A stretch of 30,247 nt of DNA, taken from a virus. Positions 14,921 to 21,242 of this stretch are shown here, one piece after another (the stretch's first letter is position 1; the number at the start of each line of letters is the position of its first letter). The translations under genes were made by a program, and so were the position numbers. The notes below the pieces were generated by a model. The model ran no database searches and was not told the origin of the DNA. It was given only the letters and a program-made list of their open reading frames with translations. The stretch covers positions 1 to 30,247 of IMG/VR virus record IMGVR_UViG_3300036822_000078. One strand, written 5' to 3'.

Positions 14921-15529
14921 TTAGTCGAGGGGTTGGAAGAGAGCGAGGCAGAAGCGGTAGCAATCGAGCGGATTAGCGAACGGATTGTCGTCGTCGTCGC
15001 CGCGCGGCTTGAGCTCCGCCCATTTCTCGGGCGGCCATTCCGGCTGGTCGAAATAGGGCTTCAGATTGCGCCACAGGAAGCCGTGCGGGCGGTGATCCTC
15101 GATGCGGAAGACAGCGGGAGTTCCATGCACGGTCTTCAGCCATCGATAGATCCGGCAATAGCGCATGTGGTTCGCTGGAATCCCGCCCATCGCCAGGCGC
15201 TTGGCGTCATGAGCGCGTTTCTTGGCGTCAATCGCCTCGATCAGATCGGCGCGCAATCGAGGGGTCAGATACCTGTGGACAAAGGCTTCATGCCCGAGCG
15301 CGTCATACTCGCGCGCCACTTTGGGATAGCGGACCTGCCCGCCACGCCTTTGCCCTGCGGCTTTTAAGTAAGTGGCGACCGAAGAACCGATTTCCGCAAC
15401 CTTTGCCACGATCTGCAGAGGGACGTCGGACCTAATTGCAGCGTAGTACCCACACTGTTCCTCAAACGTCATTCGACCGTAGTTTGGCATATTCAGACGA
15501 GCTAGAGCCTCGGCGAGGGGATTTTCCAA
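14921..15529 (-). CDS. Hypothetical protein (202 aa) behind an attenuator-like terminator
   Basis: Not recognised. The N-terminal 60 residues are helical and could hold an HTH (VPLQIVAKVAEIGSSVATYLKAAG), the middle is basic (EAIDAKKRAHDAKRLAMG), and the C-terminus is Trp/Pro-rich with an acidic DDDDNPF patch. Start is TTG 15529 with a strong GGAGG SD seven bases upstream; that SD directly follows the T-run of a minus-strand terminator (15571-15542), so expression may depend on readthrough. Confidence 0.65.
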   Translation of the reverse strand: MENPLAEALARLNMPNYGRMTFEEQCGYYAAIRSDVPLQIVAKVAEIGSSVATYLKAAGQRRGGQVRYPKVAREYDALGHEAFVHRYLTPRLRADLIEAIDAKKRAHDAKRLAMGGIPANHMRYCRIYRWLKTVHGTPAVFRIEDHRPHGFLWRNLKPYFDQPEWPPEKWAELKPRGDDDDNPFANPLDCYRFCLALFQPLD

Positions 15530-15541
15530 AGGAATGCCTCC

Positions 15542-15571
15542 AAAAAAGAGAGAAGAGCATAATTGTGCTCT
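15542..15571 (-). terminator. Rho-independent terminator or attenuator
   Basis: On the minus strand AGAGCA/TGCTCT pair around a 6-base loop (15571-15554), followed by a pyrimidine tract ending in six T (15547-15542). The GGAGG SD of the next gene begins right after the T-run, which is the layout of an attenuator. The stem is only six pairs, so efficiency may be modest. Confidence 0.55.
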
Positions 15572-15573
15572 AT

Positions 15574-15726
15574 GTTACGCAGTGAGTCAACATCCCTGGA
15601 TGCTACGGCTTATACGCGAGAAGAAATGAAAAGGGAAACGTACTCCAAATAAGGCAAGGAGTATGTACCAAAGAATCTTCTCGCGTGTAAGCCGTAAGGG
15701 GTGGTTGTGTAAGCTCACTGCGTGAC
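15574..15726 (+). ncRNA. Candidate rod-shaped structured RNA
   Basis: Four nested helices form one rod: 15574-15587 with 15713-15726 (14 pairs), 15588-15597 with 15697-15707 (10 pairs, one bulge), 15604-15624 with 15676-15696 (21 pairs), and 15638-15646 with 15658-15666 (9 pairs, 11-base loop). About 54 pairs in 153 bases. All five non-Watson-Crick pairs (for example 15613/15687 and 15640/15664) are G-U if the plus strand is transcribed but A-C on the minus strand, so a plus-strand RNA is favoured. A CATAAT -10-like box at 15558-15563 would start it just at the first helix; no good -35 is seen. Further hairpins follow (15730-15743, about 15747-15780, 15848-15861), so the transcript may extend to about 15865. 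No family recognised. The rest of 15727-15907 holds no gene. Confidence 0.5.
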
Positions 15727-15907
15727 TTTGTCAGCTATCTGACTAGTCGGAGCGGAGCAAAGCTCGAAAACGCCCGACAGGCAGTCAAGACCCGCAAGGC
15801 GAAACCGTCAAGCCCGCCTCGAACGGCAAACCATCAACGTGAACCGGCCAGCGCCGCTGGTTTGGCGCGCTGTGGCGAAGTTTTTCGCGTTGTCATAGTG
15901 TGGTTCC

Positions 15908-16009
15908 TCAGATGATTCCGGCCACGCCGGCGAGGAGGACGAGGCAGAGGGCGAGCGGCCAGAACAAGAGGCCGACGCAAAAGCAAGCTTGATTCGCGGT
16001 CATAGTCAT
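15908..16009 (-). CDS. Membrane miniprotein (33 aa)
   Basis: ATG at 16009 has an AAGGA SD about six bases upstream. The protein is one hydrophobic helix, running CFCVGLLFWPLALCLVLLAG after a short polar start, and ends in AGII. It is a predicted single-pass inner-membrane peptide. The SD, the perfect length of the hydrophobic stretch and the minus-strand orientation support it; no relatives are known to me. A 20-codon ORF (15896-15834) follows it. Confidence 0.45.
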   Translation of the reverse strand: MTMTANQACFCVGLLFWPLALCLVLLAGVAGII

Positions 16010-16063
16010 TTCTATCCTTCCGAAGTTTGGTAAATGTGGGACCAACCGTGGGACTGCCACGCC

Positions 16064-16098
16064 AATGCATTGAAAATGTTGTTGCATTTCAATGCATT
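16064..16098. repeat. AT-rich inverted repeat
   Basis: Arms AATGCATTGAAAATG and CATTTCAATGCATT pair over 14 bases with one bulged A and a TTGTTG loop. No T-run follows on either strand. It could be a protein-binding site, an RNA-stabilising hairpin, or part of a replication origin. Two GTGGGAC copies lie just to its left (16036-16053). Confidence 0.6.
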
Positions 16099-16107
16099 AG
16101 CTTGGTA

Positions 16108-16134
16108 GTTCGGTGCCTACGCGAGGCACCGAAC
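16108..16134 (-). other. Strong hairpin over the end of the gp88-like gene
   Basis: Arms GTTCGGTGCCT (16108-16118) and AGGCACCGAAC (16124-16134) are perfectly complementary with a 5-base loop. The stop codon of the gp88-like gene (16119-16117) is inside the structure. No T-run follows, so it is more likely a 3'-end stabilising or pausing hairpin than a classic terminator. Confidence 0.55.
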
Positions 16135-16881
16135 CACAAAGCCGCTTGTATCGGCTTTAGCCTTGCGACCCTTGGGCGATAGGCCGATAATCACGCCGCC
16201 TCTGGGGTCCAGGTGACGCAAGTCATGTTCGTCGCCATTCACTACTGTATAGCCCAAGTATTCACTTGGCATAGCGCCAGCAAAGACTACTGCGACATTG
16301 CCGCCGGCTTTCAGAACCTCGAGGCACTCGGATTCGTTGGTCTCCGAACGGCTAAAGGTCAGGTGATAGTTCTTCGGCAGTTGACCATTGCAGAACCTAA
16401 GCATACGCTTGAAGTTCTTAGTATAGTCAACAAACTGTACAGTAGGAAACAAGTCTATGATGCTGAACTGTTGATGTTCGCCTTGGATCTTGACTGATTC
16501 CCAACTGATATCCGTCGCGCCATTCGGGCGGACGCACAACGCCTTGCCCAAACGCTTCGCTAGACGAAGGCATGAGAGAATGCCAAGCCGCATGCATTGC
16601 AGGAACGCTTGCCGGTCGCGCATGAACATGCGAGACTTGCGCTCACGCGACTTGCGCGTTGCATTGCGTCCCGTCTCGAGCTCGGCATTGCTCAACATGC
16701 CAGCCTGGCCGGAATACCAGCCAAGGCATAGCGCTAAGCATCCAGGTGACGCATGTGGGCAGAGGTTGCCAACGCCAGCGGTGGCGGCAGGCGCCATGTA
16801 GTTGATGGCGTTAACATAACCGAACGCGTCGGCCTTAATGGCCTTCGGGCTATCGACTGAGAAGAAACGATCGGATTGCAT
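16117..16881 (-). CDS. gp88-like phage protein with conserved cysteines
   Basis: 254 residues from ATG 16881, which has GAGG nine bases upstream; the longer frame is a shadow of the leader gene. The motif NLCPHASPGCLALCLGWYSG (about residues 39-58) with its CPxAxxxC-type cysteine cluster, followed by a basic RNATRKSRERKSRMF segment and YTKN and FSRSE strands, resembles the phage gene product 88 family, widespread in actinophages and other phages. The function of that family is unknown to me; the cysteines suggest a bound metal. Base composition is more AT-rich than in adjacent genes, hinting at separate ancestry. It is the second gene behind the central minus-strand promoter. Confidence 0.6.
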   Translation of the reverse strand: MQSDRFFSVDSPKAIKADAFGYVNAINYMAPAATAGVGNLCPHASPGCLALCLGWYSGQAGMLSNAELETGRNATRKSRERKSRMFMRDRQAFLQCMRLGILSCLRLAKRLGKALCVRPNGATDISWESVKIQGEHQQFSIIDLFPTVQFVDYTKNFKRMLRFCNGQLPKNYHLTFSRSETNESECLEVLKAGGNVAVVFAGAMPSEYLGYTVVNGDEHDLRHLDPRGGVIIGLSPKGRKAKADTSGFVVRCLA

Positions 16882-16891
16882 AGCGGCGCCC

Positions 16892-17086
16892 TCACAAGTT
16901 TGCAGGACAGCCGCGCATCGGGTCGCGTTTCTCGCGATCGATAGCGCGCACAACCGCGGCCCAGAAGCCGCTTGTGTCGCGTGTTGCGCAGTGGCTTGCC
17001 CAAGCAAGAGCGTTGACCAGGCCGCGATCCTCGATCAGCGCAAGCGCGTGATCGATCGCGGCGTTTTGTTCGCGTTCGGATAGCAT
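16892..17086 (-). CDS. Hypothetical leader-proximal protein (64 aa)
   Basis: First gene of the left arm. ATG 17086 has a GGAG SD nine bases upstream; a TTG at 17110 is less likely. Helical protein (MLSEREQNAAIDHALALIED, then SGFWAAVVRAIDREKR). Not recognised. First genes of early phage operons often act on the host, but that is only a position argument. Confidence 0.6.
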   Translation of the reverse strand: MLSEREQNAAIDHALALIEDRGLVNALAWASHCATRDTSGFWAAVVRAIDREKRDPMRGCPANL

Positions 17087-17375
17087 TGTGATAAACTCCA
17101 ATGTGACCAATCACATATGGGGCTTATCGAGTATTAATCAAGGGCGATATCGAGACTAATAACGATGCGTCTTCATATCATTACTCGATATGCAATCGTT
17201 GCATGTCTTCTGCCTGGCAGAAATTTTTACCCCTCCCCCTCGATGGCTTTCGGGAGGGGGCCCCGCGCGCAGTCCCATCCCGGCTCGGTATCTCCAAAAC
17301 CAAACCACACCCCTCCAAGGGAATACCATTTAAAGCCTCTAGGAGGCCTCCTGGCGGGTCTGCTAGGCTTCGGGG
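17087..17375. promoter_or_regulatory. Divergent control region between the two arms
   Basis: Noncoding, 289 bases. Dyads seen from left to right: TGTGA-CCAA-TCACA (17102-17115), CATATC-N7-GATATG (17174-17192), ATGCAA-TCG-TTGCAT (17190-17204), and TCTGCC-T-GGCAGA (about 17210-17222). Copies of TATCGAG occur near 17125, 17148 and, inverted, 17184. Further right CCCCTCCC pairs with GGGAGGGG across a 14-base loop (near 17230-17260) and a 12-base palindrome AGGAGGCCTCCT lies at 17341-17352, close to terS, where packaging sites are often found. No clear plus-strand promoter is evident; TTGCAT near 17199 is a weak candidate -35. Confidence 0.5.
17112..17141 (-). promoter_or_regulatory. Central leftward promoter with CTCGATAA element
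   Basis: Minus strand: -35 TTGATT at 17141-17136, then AATACTCGATAAGCCCC, then TATGTG (17117-17112, 18-base spacer) or ATATGT (17-base spacer) as -10. The AATACTCGATAA is identical to that in the promoter at 13964. The dyad TGTGA-CCAA-TCACA lies over the -10 and start region, a normal place for a repressor. Confidence 0.55.
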
Positions 17376-17855
17376 ATGCTTCCGGCCTATCCCTGGTCCA
17401 CGCGTCCTGACGATCATCCTCTGACGGCGGACGAGGTCTGCGCTGCTCTTGTCGTCTCCGAGGGCGACATCCGCGCGGCTGCGGAGCGTCTCAAGGTTGG
17501 CTCCCTGATCCTGCGCAAGTTCGTCGAACGGTCCAGCCGGGCCCGCGCTGTGATTCGGGAAATGGCCCTTCTCCTGGCGGACGAGGCGCAACAGACCCTC
17601 AGAGAAGCCCTTCGCGACCCCGACGCCCGCCGCAAGGACTGGGCGATTCGGTTTATCCTGAACTCAAAGAACGCCCGCGGCCTAGGCTGGTCCAGCACGG
17701 ACGACGCGGCGGAGGCTCTCGGCCGTCCCTCGATCACCCTCACCCTGCCCGCCGTCTCCTGGGCCGACGGCACCCCTCTCACTGCTCCCGCGCAACCCGA
17801 GCGCGCCCTGATCGACGTCACCCCGCCCGCTGCGAAGCCCAATGACGGAGACTGA
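17376..17855 (+). CDS. terS: Terminase small subunit
   Basis: 159 residues. It recognises phage DNA for packaging and hands it to the large subunit. An N-terminal HTH-like region (TADEVCAALVVSEGDIRAAA then ERLKVGSLILRKFVER, residues 17-52) is followed by an oligomerisation helix (MALLLADEAQQTLREAL) and a disordered Pro-rich tail, as in many phage TerS proteins. The start ATG 17376 is the first in frame after a TAG at 17364; SD is weak. It overlaps terL by 14 bases. The name relies on fold pattern plus its position before terL. Confidence 0.75.
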   Translation: MLPAYPWSTRPDDHPLTADEVCAALVVSEGDIRAAAERLKVGSLILRKFVERSSRARAVIREMALLLADEAQQTLREALRDPDARRKDWAIRFILNSKNARGLGWSSTDDAAEALGRPSITLTLPAVSWADGTPLTAPAQPERALIDVTPPAAKPNDGD

Positions 17856-19170
17856 CTTCGACCTCGAGGACGCCCCGCCGCCCACTGAGACCTCGACGGT
17901 CATCCCTTACGTCCCGCGCCCGCATTTCCGCCCGCTGCACGCCAGCCAAAAGCGCTGGATTTTCGCTGTGGCGCACCGCCGCGCCGGCAAGACGGTCGCA
18001 CTCGTGAATCAACTCGTACGAGCCGCGCTGACCAATCCGCGCAAGCATCCCCCGCCGAGATACGCCTATGTCGGCCCCTCGTTCGACCAGGTGAAAGACC
18101 TCTGTTGGGGCTATCTCAAGCACTACGCTGGCAGCTACCCGGGCGTGCGTTTCCTCGAGGGCGAGTTGACCGTGATCTTCCCCTCGGGCGCCACGATCCG
18201 CTTATACGGCGGCGGCCAGGCGTACGAGCGCATCCGGGGGATCTATCTCGACGGCGCAGTCCTCGACGAATACCCTCTGCTGAACCCGCGCGCCTGGACC
18301 TCGGTCGTGCGTCCGACCTTGGCGGATTACCGCGGCTTCGCGATCATCTCGGGCACCTCGAACGGCGACGATCATTTCCACCAAATCAAACTCCGGGCCG
18401 AAGACGATCCGAGCTGGGACGTGTTCGACATCAAGATCACCGACACTGGGACGAGCGCGCTCACCCTCGAGGAGCAGGCCGAATTGACCCGCGACATGCC
18501 GGCCGACGAATACGCCCGCGAGATGCTCAACGCCTTCGATGCGCCGGTCGAGGGGGCGTATTACACCGAGGCGATGAACGCGCTGCAGGGCCAGCGCCGG
18601 GTCGCCAGCGTGCCGGTCGATCTGTCCTCCCCCCTCATCACCGGCTGGGACATCGGGATTCACGATTACACTTCGATTTGGATTTTTCAGATCGCCGGCA
18701 AGGAGATTCACTTCGTCGACTATCTCGAGGACCGCGGCCACAAAGGGCCGCACTATCTCGATCTGCTCGACAAAAAGGCCCGCTCCTGGGGCGTCACGTT
18801 CAAGGCCCATATTCTGCCGCACGACGTCGAGGCGCGCGAATGGGGTTCGGGCGAAAGTCGGAGGATCACGCTGATGGACGCCACCCCCGTTCCGGTTCTC
18901 ACCGCGCCGCGGGTCAACGACGCCGACGGGATCTCGGCCGTGCGCGGCGTCTTGGGTGTTTCCTGGTTCGACGAGCATCGTTGTCGCAGAGGCCTCGCCC
19001 GCTTGCGCGGCTACAAGCGATCGAAGTTCGGCACGCCGGTGCATGACGACGCCAGCCACGGCGCCGACGCGATGAAGACGGTGGCCACGGGCCTCTCCCT
19101 CGTGACCGCGCTCTCCTCGTCGCTCAGCCTCGGCGGCCGGTTGCGAAGACGGATTCGCGGGCTGGTATGA
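17842..19170 (+). CDS. terL: Terminase large subunit
   Basis: 442 residues, usual size for TerL. The ATPase part has Walker A HRRAGKT (45-51) and Walker B GAVLDEY (138-144), the latter with its catalytic Glu, then ISGTSNG as motif III. The RNase H-like nuclease part has the first metal-binding Asp in GWDIGIHDYTSIW (D270) and the last in HGADAMK (D409). It powers DNA translocation into the capsid and cuts the concatemer. All key residues are present. The stop overlaps the next gene as ATGA. Confidence 0.93.
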   Translation: MTETDFDLEDAPPPTETSTVIPYVPRPHFRPLHASQKRWIFAVAHRRAGKTVALVNQLVRAALTNPRKHPPPRYAYVGPSFDQVKDLCWGYLKHYAGSYPGVRFLEGELTVIFPSGATIRLYGGGQAYERIRGIYLDGAVLDEYPLLNPRAWTSVVRPTLADYRGFAIISGTSNGDDHFHQIKLRAEDDPSWDVFDIKITDTGTSALTLEEQAELTRDMPADEYAREMLNAFDAPVEGAYYTEAMNALQGQRRVASVPVDLSSPLITGWDIGIHDYTSIWIFQIAGKEIHFVDYLEDRGHKGPHYLDLLDKKARSWGVTFKAHILPHDVEAREWGSGESRRITLMDATPVPVLTAPRVNDADGISAVRGVLGVSWFDEHRCRRGLARLRGYKRSKFGTPVHDDASHGADAMKTVATGLSLVTALSSSLSLGGRLRRRIRGLV

Positions 19171-19787
19171 TGGCGCGTGTCGCTGCCCTTTTTGTCGACG
19201 AGGGCGGTTCCTATGCGGATTTGCCCGATGTCGATTTATGGCCCAAGGCGCGCGATGCGCGTTGCTATGCCGGTGCGTTGCCGGTTGTCGCGCATCCGCC
19301 ATGCGAGCGCTGGGGCCGTTATTGGGGTGGCAATCCGAAGACGTGGCCGCGGCTCAAGCTTGGCGACGACGATGGTTGTTTCGCCGCGGCTCTTGCGGCG
19401 GTGCGGCGATGGGGCGGGGTTCTCGAGCATCCGGAGGCGAGTCATGCTTGGCGGGCGTTTGGGCTGAATCCGCCGCCGCGCGCCGGCGCATGGGTTGTTG
19501 CGGATTGGCAGGGCGGCTGGACATGCTGTGTCGAGCAGGGCTGGTTTGGCCACAAGGCGCGCAAGGCGACGTGGCTTTACGCGTTCGGGGTTGAGTTGCC
19601 ATCGTTGCCTTGGGGCCGCGCGCCGGGTGATTTTGCTCGTTTGGATCAGGGCTTCCATTCGAAGGAGGAGCGCGCGTTGAGCGAGCAAAGCCGGCCTCGC
19701 CGGCGGATCAGCGCGATGGAGTGTGCAGCGACTCCGCCGGCATTTCGCGATTTGCTGATAGGGATGGCGATGAAGGCTTGCATGTGA
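19167..19787 (+). CDS. Cytosine-C5-methyltransferase-like protein (206 aa)
   Basis: A PPC motif (AHPPCERWG, about residues 42-50) resembles the catalytic Pro-Cys of C5 DNA methyltransferases, and GVLEHPEAS (about 84-92) resembles their ENV/ENP motif. EQGWFGHKARKATWLY near residue 122 matches a segment common in phage proteins of this type. The SAM-binding FxGxG motif is absent at the N-terminus, where VAALFVDEGGSYADLP stands instead, so it may not be a normal methyltransferase. Starts with ATGATG; the first overlaps the terL stop. Its location beside terL is common for small DNA-modifying proteins. Confidence 0.5.
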   Translation: MMARVAALFVDEGGSYADLPDVDLWPKARDARCYAGALPVVAHPPCERWGRYWGGNPKTWPRLKLGDDDGCFAAALAAVRRWGGVLEHPEASHAWRAFGLNPPPRAGAWVVADWQGGWTCCVEQGWFGHKARKATWLYAFGVELPSLPWGRAPGDFARLDQGFHSKEERALSEQSRPRRRISAMECAATPPAFRDLLIGMAMKACM

Positions 19788-19815
19788 CCGCATTCCATGC
19801 TTCCCTGAACCGGCA

Positions 19816-20019
19816 ATGAGTGTTCGTGGCGTCTCGATCCACAAGGTGACGATTAAATTCTCGGAGGACCAAATTGCCTGGCTCAACGAGAATTCCAAGC
19901 GGCGCAACGTCAGCGTTTCCGACATCATCCGTAGACTCATCGACGAGACGCGCGGCGCGTATCTGACGCCGGTCGACGCGCGTTTGGCGGAACATGAGGG
20001 CGTCACGAAAAGCCCGTAA
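19816..20019 (+). CDS. Ribbon-helix-helix DNA-binding protein (67 aa)
   Basis: Residues 9-45 match the Arc/CopG ribbon-helix-helix: strand HKVTIKFS, helix EDQIAWLNENSKRR, turn NVS, helix VSDIIRRLIDET. Dimers of such proteins bind DNA through the strand. Start ATG 19816 follows a 28-base gap; SD is weak. As the only regulator-like gene in the late arm it may control late transcription or form part of an unrecognised toxin-antitoxin-like pair, but no partner is evident. Confidence 0.7.
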   Translation: MSVRGVSIHKVTIKFSEDQIAWLNENSKRRNVSVSDIIRRLIDETRGAYLTPVDARLAEHEGVTKSP

Positions 20020-20029
20020 GGAGGGACAC

Positions 20030-20494
20030 ATGCCAACGGTCGTAAAGGTCATCAGCGGGTATCTTGAGGTCGACGTCGGCGGCACGGGCGGCCAGCCGCC
20101 CTATCCGAGCCAGGGGCCGGGATTCCCCACCCATCCGATCAGCCCTGGCGGCCAGCCGCCTAGCATTTGGGGCGGAGCGCCTCCGTATGTCGACATCGGC
20201 GGACCTGGTCAGCAACCTGGCGGCCCGCATCCGTCGCACCCGATCGCACCCGGTGGGCGCCCGAGCCATCCAATCGCTCCAGGCGGCAGCGGTGGCGAAG
20301 GCGGTCAACCCCCAGGAACGTGGGGCGGCACGCCGCCGATCTACATCGACATCGGGCCGCCGGGTCAGCAGCCGCCCCAGCCGCCCGAGGACGAGTCGAA
20401 GATCCAGTGGCACACTGGGTGGAGCTCGGATCAAGGCTGGATCGTCGTCGGCATTGTCACGCCGGAAGGCCCAGTTCCAACACCATCAACCTGA
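20030..20494 (+). CDS. Gly/Pro-rich repeat protein (154 aa)
   Basis: Starts at ATG 20030 with an AAGGAGG SD six bases upstream. The N-terminus MPTVVKVISGYLEVDVGG is followed by degenerate repeats of the type GGQPPxxWGGxPPxxxDIGxPGQQP (two near-full copies near residues 45 and 95) mixed with HPIxPGG units. Similar short proteins with the same N-terminus occur in many phages, without known function. The C-terminus returns to a strand-rich segment SSDQGWIVVGIVTPEGPVP. Probably an extended, disordered virion or accessory protein. Confidence 0.7.
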   Translation: MPTVVKVISGYLEVDVGGTGGQPPYPSQGPGFPTHPISPGGQPPSIWGGAPPYVDIGGPGQQPGGPHPSHPIAPGGRPSHPIAPGGSGGEGGQPPGTWGGTPPIYIDIGPPGQQPPQPPEDESKIQWHTGWSSDQGWIVVGIVTPEGPVPTPST

Positions 20495-20506
20495 AGGAGA
20501 GCGAAC

Positions 20507-21229
20507 ATGAATAGGGGGTTTTTAACGGCGGCGCTGTTCGCCGCGCTGGGCGCGACGTCGGCCGACGCCCGGCTGCAACTTTCGATCACCGCCAACGGAG
20601 CGACGTTCAGTTGTTTCGATGGCGAACTGGGCTGCGATCAATCGGGCGGAGCCAATAATCTTCTCCTGGTCAACACGAGTGTCGGCGGCGCGTTTGTCGA
20701 ACTCGCGCTGGCGCAGAGCACGTTTGGCAATCCGGATGTCCTTCAGCTTTCGTCGAGCAACATCATCAATAACTCGGGCGCGCCGATCACCATCGGCCTG
20801 GTGGCGAGCGACACGAACTTCGTGCCGCCGGTTCAGGCCATCTTCGAAAGCGGGAGCTTGACGTTCAACGACGCGGTTGGGTCCGCGCCGAGTTCGCTGA
20901 GCTTCTTTGCTGACCGGACCAACACGCAAGGGGCCAATCCGCTCAACACTCCCGGCACCTTGCTCGACACGGTGACGGGCACGCCGACGGCCAATCCGGA
21001 TTCGTTCGCCGGTTCGCTGTTGTCGCCGTTCGTCGCGTTCACGCCGTTCTCGCTAACCGAGAGCGCGAGTTTGAACTTGATTGCCGGCGGCTCGATCACC
21101 GGCTTCAACCAGAGCGAACAGTCGAGCGTGATTCCGGAGCCGTCGACTTGGTGTATGATGGGGCTTGGCTTCGCCATGCTTGGCTGGGTTGGATGGCGCC
21201 GCAATTCGCGGTTTTCCTTAACCCCCTAG
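20507..21229 (+). CDS. PEP-CTERM sorting-domain protein with signal peptide
   Basis: 240 residues. N-terminal Sec signal peptide MNRGFLTAALFAALGATSADA with cleavage after residue 21. The C-terminus is a full PEP-CTERM signal: VIPEPSTW (208-215), a hydrophobic helix (216-230), then an Arg-Arg cluster (231-232). In bacteria this tail is cut by a membrane exosortase and the protein is sent to the surface or matrix. The body (22-205) is Ser/Thr/Asn-rich, strand-like, with one cysteine pair FSCFDGELGCD. Good AAGGAG SD. Normally a host gene class; here it sits between a phage repeat protein and the portal region. Confidence 0.85.
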   Translation: MNRGFLTAALFAALGATSADARLQLSITANGATFSCFDGELGCDQSGGANNLLLVNTSVGGAFVELALAQSTFGNPDVLQLSSSNIINNSGAPITIGLVASDTNFVPPVQAIFESGSLTFNDAVGSAPSSLSFFADRTNTQGANPLNTPGTLLDTVTGTPTANPDSFAGSLLSPFVAFTPFSLTESASLNLIAGGSITGFNQSEQSSVIPEPSTWCMMGLGFAMLGWVGWRRNSRFSLTP

Positions 21230-21242
21230 AGAACCGCGATAA

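Noticed and set aside
15720-15860. Possible tRNA on the minus strand from a GTTCGAGGC-like stretch
   Set aside because: The T-stem does not pair beyond three bases and no acceptor or anticodon arm could be built.
15570-15865. Calling the structured RNA a 6S RNA, intron or retron RNA
   Set aside because: No reverse transcriptase, no intron core motifs and no 6S signature were found; only the pairing is supported.
15834-16070. 78-codon minus-strand frame as one protein
   Set aside because: The SD-supported 33-codon membrane ORF lies in another frame across it; only the last 20 codons have their own AGGA site, too little to list as a gene.
17087-17375. Assigning a cos or pac site
   Set aside because: Palindromes near terS are suggestive, but no genome end or known packaging sequence can be seen.
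18105-19046. 313-codon open frame on the plus strand
   Set aside because: Out of frame within terL, whose catalytic motifs are all present in the other frame.
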